Assembly (NCBI GenBank): GCA_903958625.1
Contig: CAJBTU010000090.1
Span: 1-34,648 of the forward strand
DNA: 34,648 nt
DNA from: an uncultured Ignavibacteriota bacterium
Lineage (GTDB): Bacteria > Bacteroidota > Ignavibacteria > UBA10030 > UBA8401
Reading direction: 5' to 3'
The translations under genes and the position numbers were made by a program. Below, piece after piece: positions 33,591 through 34,648 of this stretch. Positions within the stretch are counted from its first letter, which is position 1. Every line of letters starts with the position of its first letter. A model generated the notes under the pieces. That model worked only from the letters and a program-made list of their open reading frames with translations. It was not told the DNA's origin and made no database searches.

Positions 33591-33714
33591 ATATCGGACG
33601 CTGCAGTGTTTATTTAATTGCAGTGACTATTAGGGATTGATGGCGCAACAAAAAGGATGTACCTTTTGAAAATCAACATTTAATCAATGTCCAATTCCCG
33701 CAAGGAGATGTCAA

Positions 33715-34648
33715 ATGAAAGTCCTCATAGCAGATGCTTTACCGCAAAATGCAATTGACAATCTAACATTTCTGGGCATACAGGTTGTTAACAAACCGAA
33801 AATAAAAGCGGAAGAACTTGCATCCGTAATTGATGATACCGATGTCCTTGTCGTTCGTTCAACGGAAGTGCATGCGGATTGTATCTCCACGGCAAAGAAT
33901 CTTTCTCTCATCATTCGTGCCGGTGCAGGGGTCAATAATATTGATATGAATGCCGCGAATGCGCGGGGGATCTATGTCTCGAATTGTCCGGGAAAGAATT
34001 CCGTAGCAGTCGCTGAACTTGCCATGGGATTGCTTCTTTCTCTGGACCGGAGAATTCCTGAAAATGTCGTCGATCTACGGAATGCGAAATGGAATAAGAG
34101 TGAGTATTCCAAGGCTGACGGAATTTATGGGAAAACAGTTGGTGTGATCGGTGTTGGTCAGATCGGGAAAGAGTTCATTCATCGCGCACAAGCATTCGGG
34201 ATGAATGTTATAGCATGGTCACGGTCGCTGACAACGGAACAAGCCGATGAATTGGGAGTGAAAAAGTCGGAATCAATCGCGGAAATGATCCCACACTGCG
34301 ATGTCGTATCGGTACATCTTGCTTTGAAGCCAGAAACGAAAAAGATCATTACAAAAGAACTGATCAGTGCGATGAGACCGAATGCTGTTTTTTTGAACAC
34401 GTCACGATGGGAAGTGGTTGACGAAGAAGCATTGTATGAAGCGGCAAAAGCAGGAAAGATTCGTGTTGGTGCCGATGTGTTCTCCGGAGAACCGGAGGAT
34501 AATACCTCGCCCTTCATGAACAAACTTGCGTCGCTACCGAATGTTTATGGAACGCATCATATCGGTGCTTCAACCGAACAGGCGCAGAATGCCATTGCGG
34601 GTGAGACTGTCGCGATCATCAAGCAGTATCAAGAACGCGGCACGGTAA
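33715..34648 (+). CDS. serA: D-3-phosphoglycerate-dehydrogenase-like D-2-hydroxyacid dehydrogenase, 3' end outside window
   Basis: About 311 residues visible from ATG at 33715, which has AAGGAGATG upstream; the frame is still open at the window edge. It is a D-isomer 2-hydroxyacid dehydrogenase. IRAGAGVNNIDMNAA and CPGKNSVAVAELAMGLLL form the substrate side. The cofactor motif is VGVIGVGQIGKEFI. The catalytic Arg is in NTSRWEVVDEEAL, the Glu in SGEPEDN and the His in GTHHIGASTEQA. The phrase HIGASTEQAQ favours phosphoglycerate dehydrogenase (first step of serine synthesis). Two oddities: the residues after the catalytic Arg are Trp-Glu where Gly-Gly or Gly-Glu is usual, and the loop after the Rossmann motif reads VIAWSRSLT, without the acidic residue that binds the NAD ribose. 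The cofactor may therefore be NADP. Confidence 0.85.
   Translation, partial: MKVLIADALPQNAIDNLTFLGIQVVNKPKIKAEELASVIDDTDVLVVRSTEVHADCISTAKNLSLIIRAGAGVNNIDMNAANARGIYVSNCPGKNSVAVAELAMGLLLSLDRRIPENVVDLRNAKWNKSEYSKADGIYGKTVGVIGVGQIGKEFIHRAQAFGMNVIAWSRSLTTEQADELGVKKSESIAEMIPHCDVVSVHLALKPETKKIITKELISAMRPNAVFLNTSRWEVVDEEALYEAAKAGKIRVGADVFSGEPEDNTSPFMNKLASLPNVYGTHHIGASTEQAQNAIAGETVAIIKQYQERGTV

Noticed and set aside
33602-33625. Direct TGCAGTG repeat (17-base period) after dnaK
   Set aside because: Only two short copies; no partner feature, so probably chance.

Overview
The window looks like chromosomal DNA of a Gram-negative bacterium of the Bacteroidota/Chlorobiota/Ignavibacteriota (FCB) group. 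By eye the best guess is Ignavibacteria or a near relative. The reasons are an outer-membrane barrel with a TonB/ExbB/ExbD set, a Sphingobacterium-type serine palmitoyltransferase, a complex I operon with separate nuoC and nuoD but no nuoEFG, one TTG/TAnnTTTG-like promoter, and many GTG/TTG starts. Taxonomy is inferred, not computed. Coding density is high and no gene-free stretch exceeds 300 bases. I saw no tRNA, rRNA, CRISPR array or insertion sequence.

Layout. 1-1650 (+): the 3' part of a PafA-like alkaline phosphatase, then a thymidylate-kinase-like protein with a damaged P-loop. 1808-9232 (+): a cell-envelope cluster of a 1000-residue periplasmic TPR protein, an outer-membrane beta-barrel, a membrane-anchored SPOR protein, ExbB, ExbD and TonB. 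9219-12318 (-): a small membrane protein, a polyprenyl-phosphate sugar-1-phosphate transferase and a CNNM/CorC-type protein. 12408-15890: a probable ceramide (sphingolipid) set, with an SDR reductase (-) divergent from serine palmitoyltransferase (+) and a GNAT-type N-acyltransferase (+). 15965-18807 (+): branched-chain aminotransferase, a cyclic-nucleotide-binding protein overlapping a UspA protein, and a membrane-anchored TPR protein. 18924-29572 (+): nuoABCDHIJKLMN. 29679-31321 (-): birA then coaX. 31609-33531 (+): dnaK. 33715-end (+): a D-3-phosphoglycerate-dehydrogenase-like gene cut by the window edge.

How the genes work together. The first large block would couple the proton gradient (ExbB/ExbD/TonB) to an outer-membrane barrel, with TPR and SPOR proteins as periplasmic scaffold. 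The middle block would make the sphingoid base, reduce it and N-acylate it. The nuo block would encode an 11-subunit proton pump without the NADH-oxidising module, so its electron donor is open. birA and coaX belong to biotin and CoA metabolism.

Most notable signals: (1) a near-perfect sigma-54 promoter (GG-N10-GC) upstream of dnaK; (2) the spt/reductase/acyltransferase ceramide trio; (3) complex I without NuoEFG; (4) three structured, repeat-like spacers inside the nuo operon, one containing the nuoJ stop codon; (5) a kinase-like protein whose Walker A glycine is histidine. No unmistakably new multi-gene system is visible; the dnaK promoter and the TPR/barrel/SPOR/TonB block are the best candidates for new biology.
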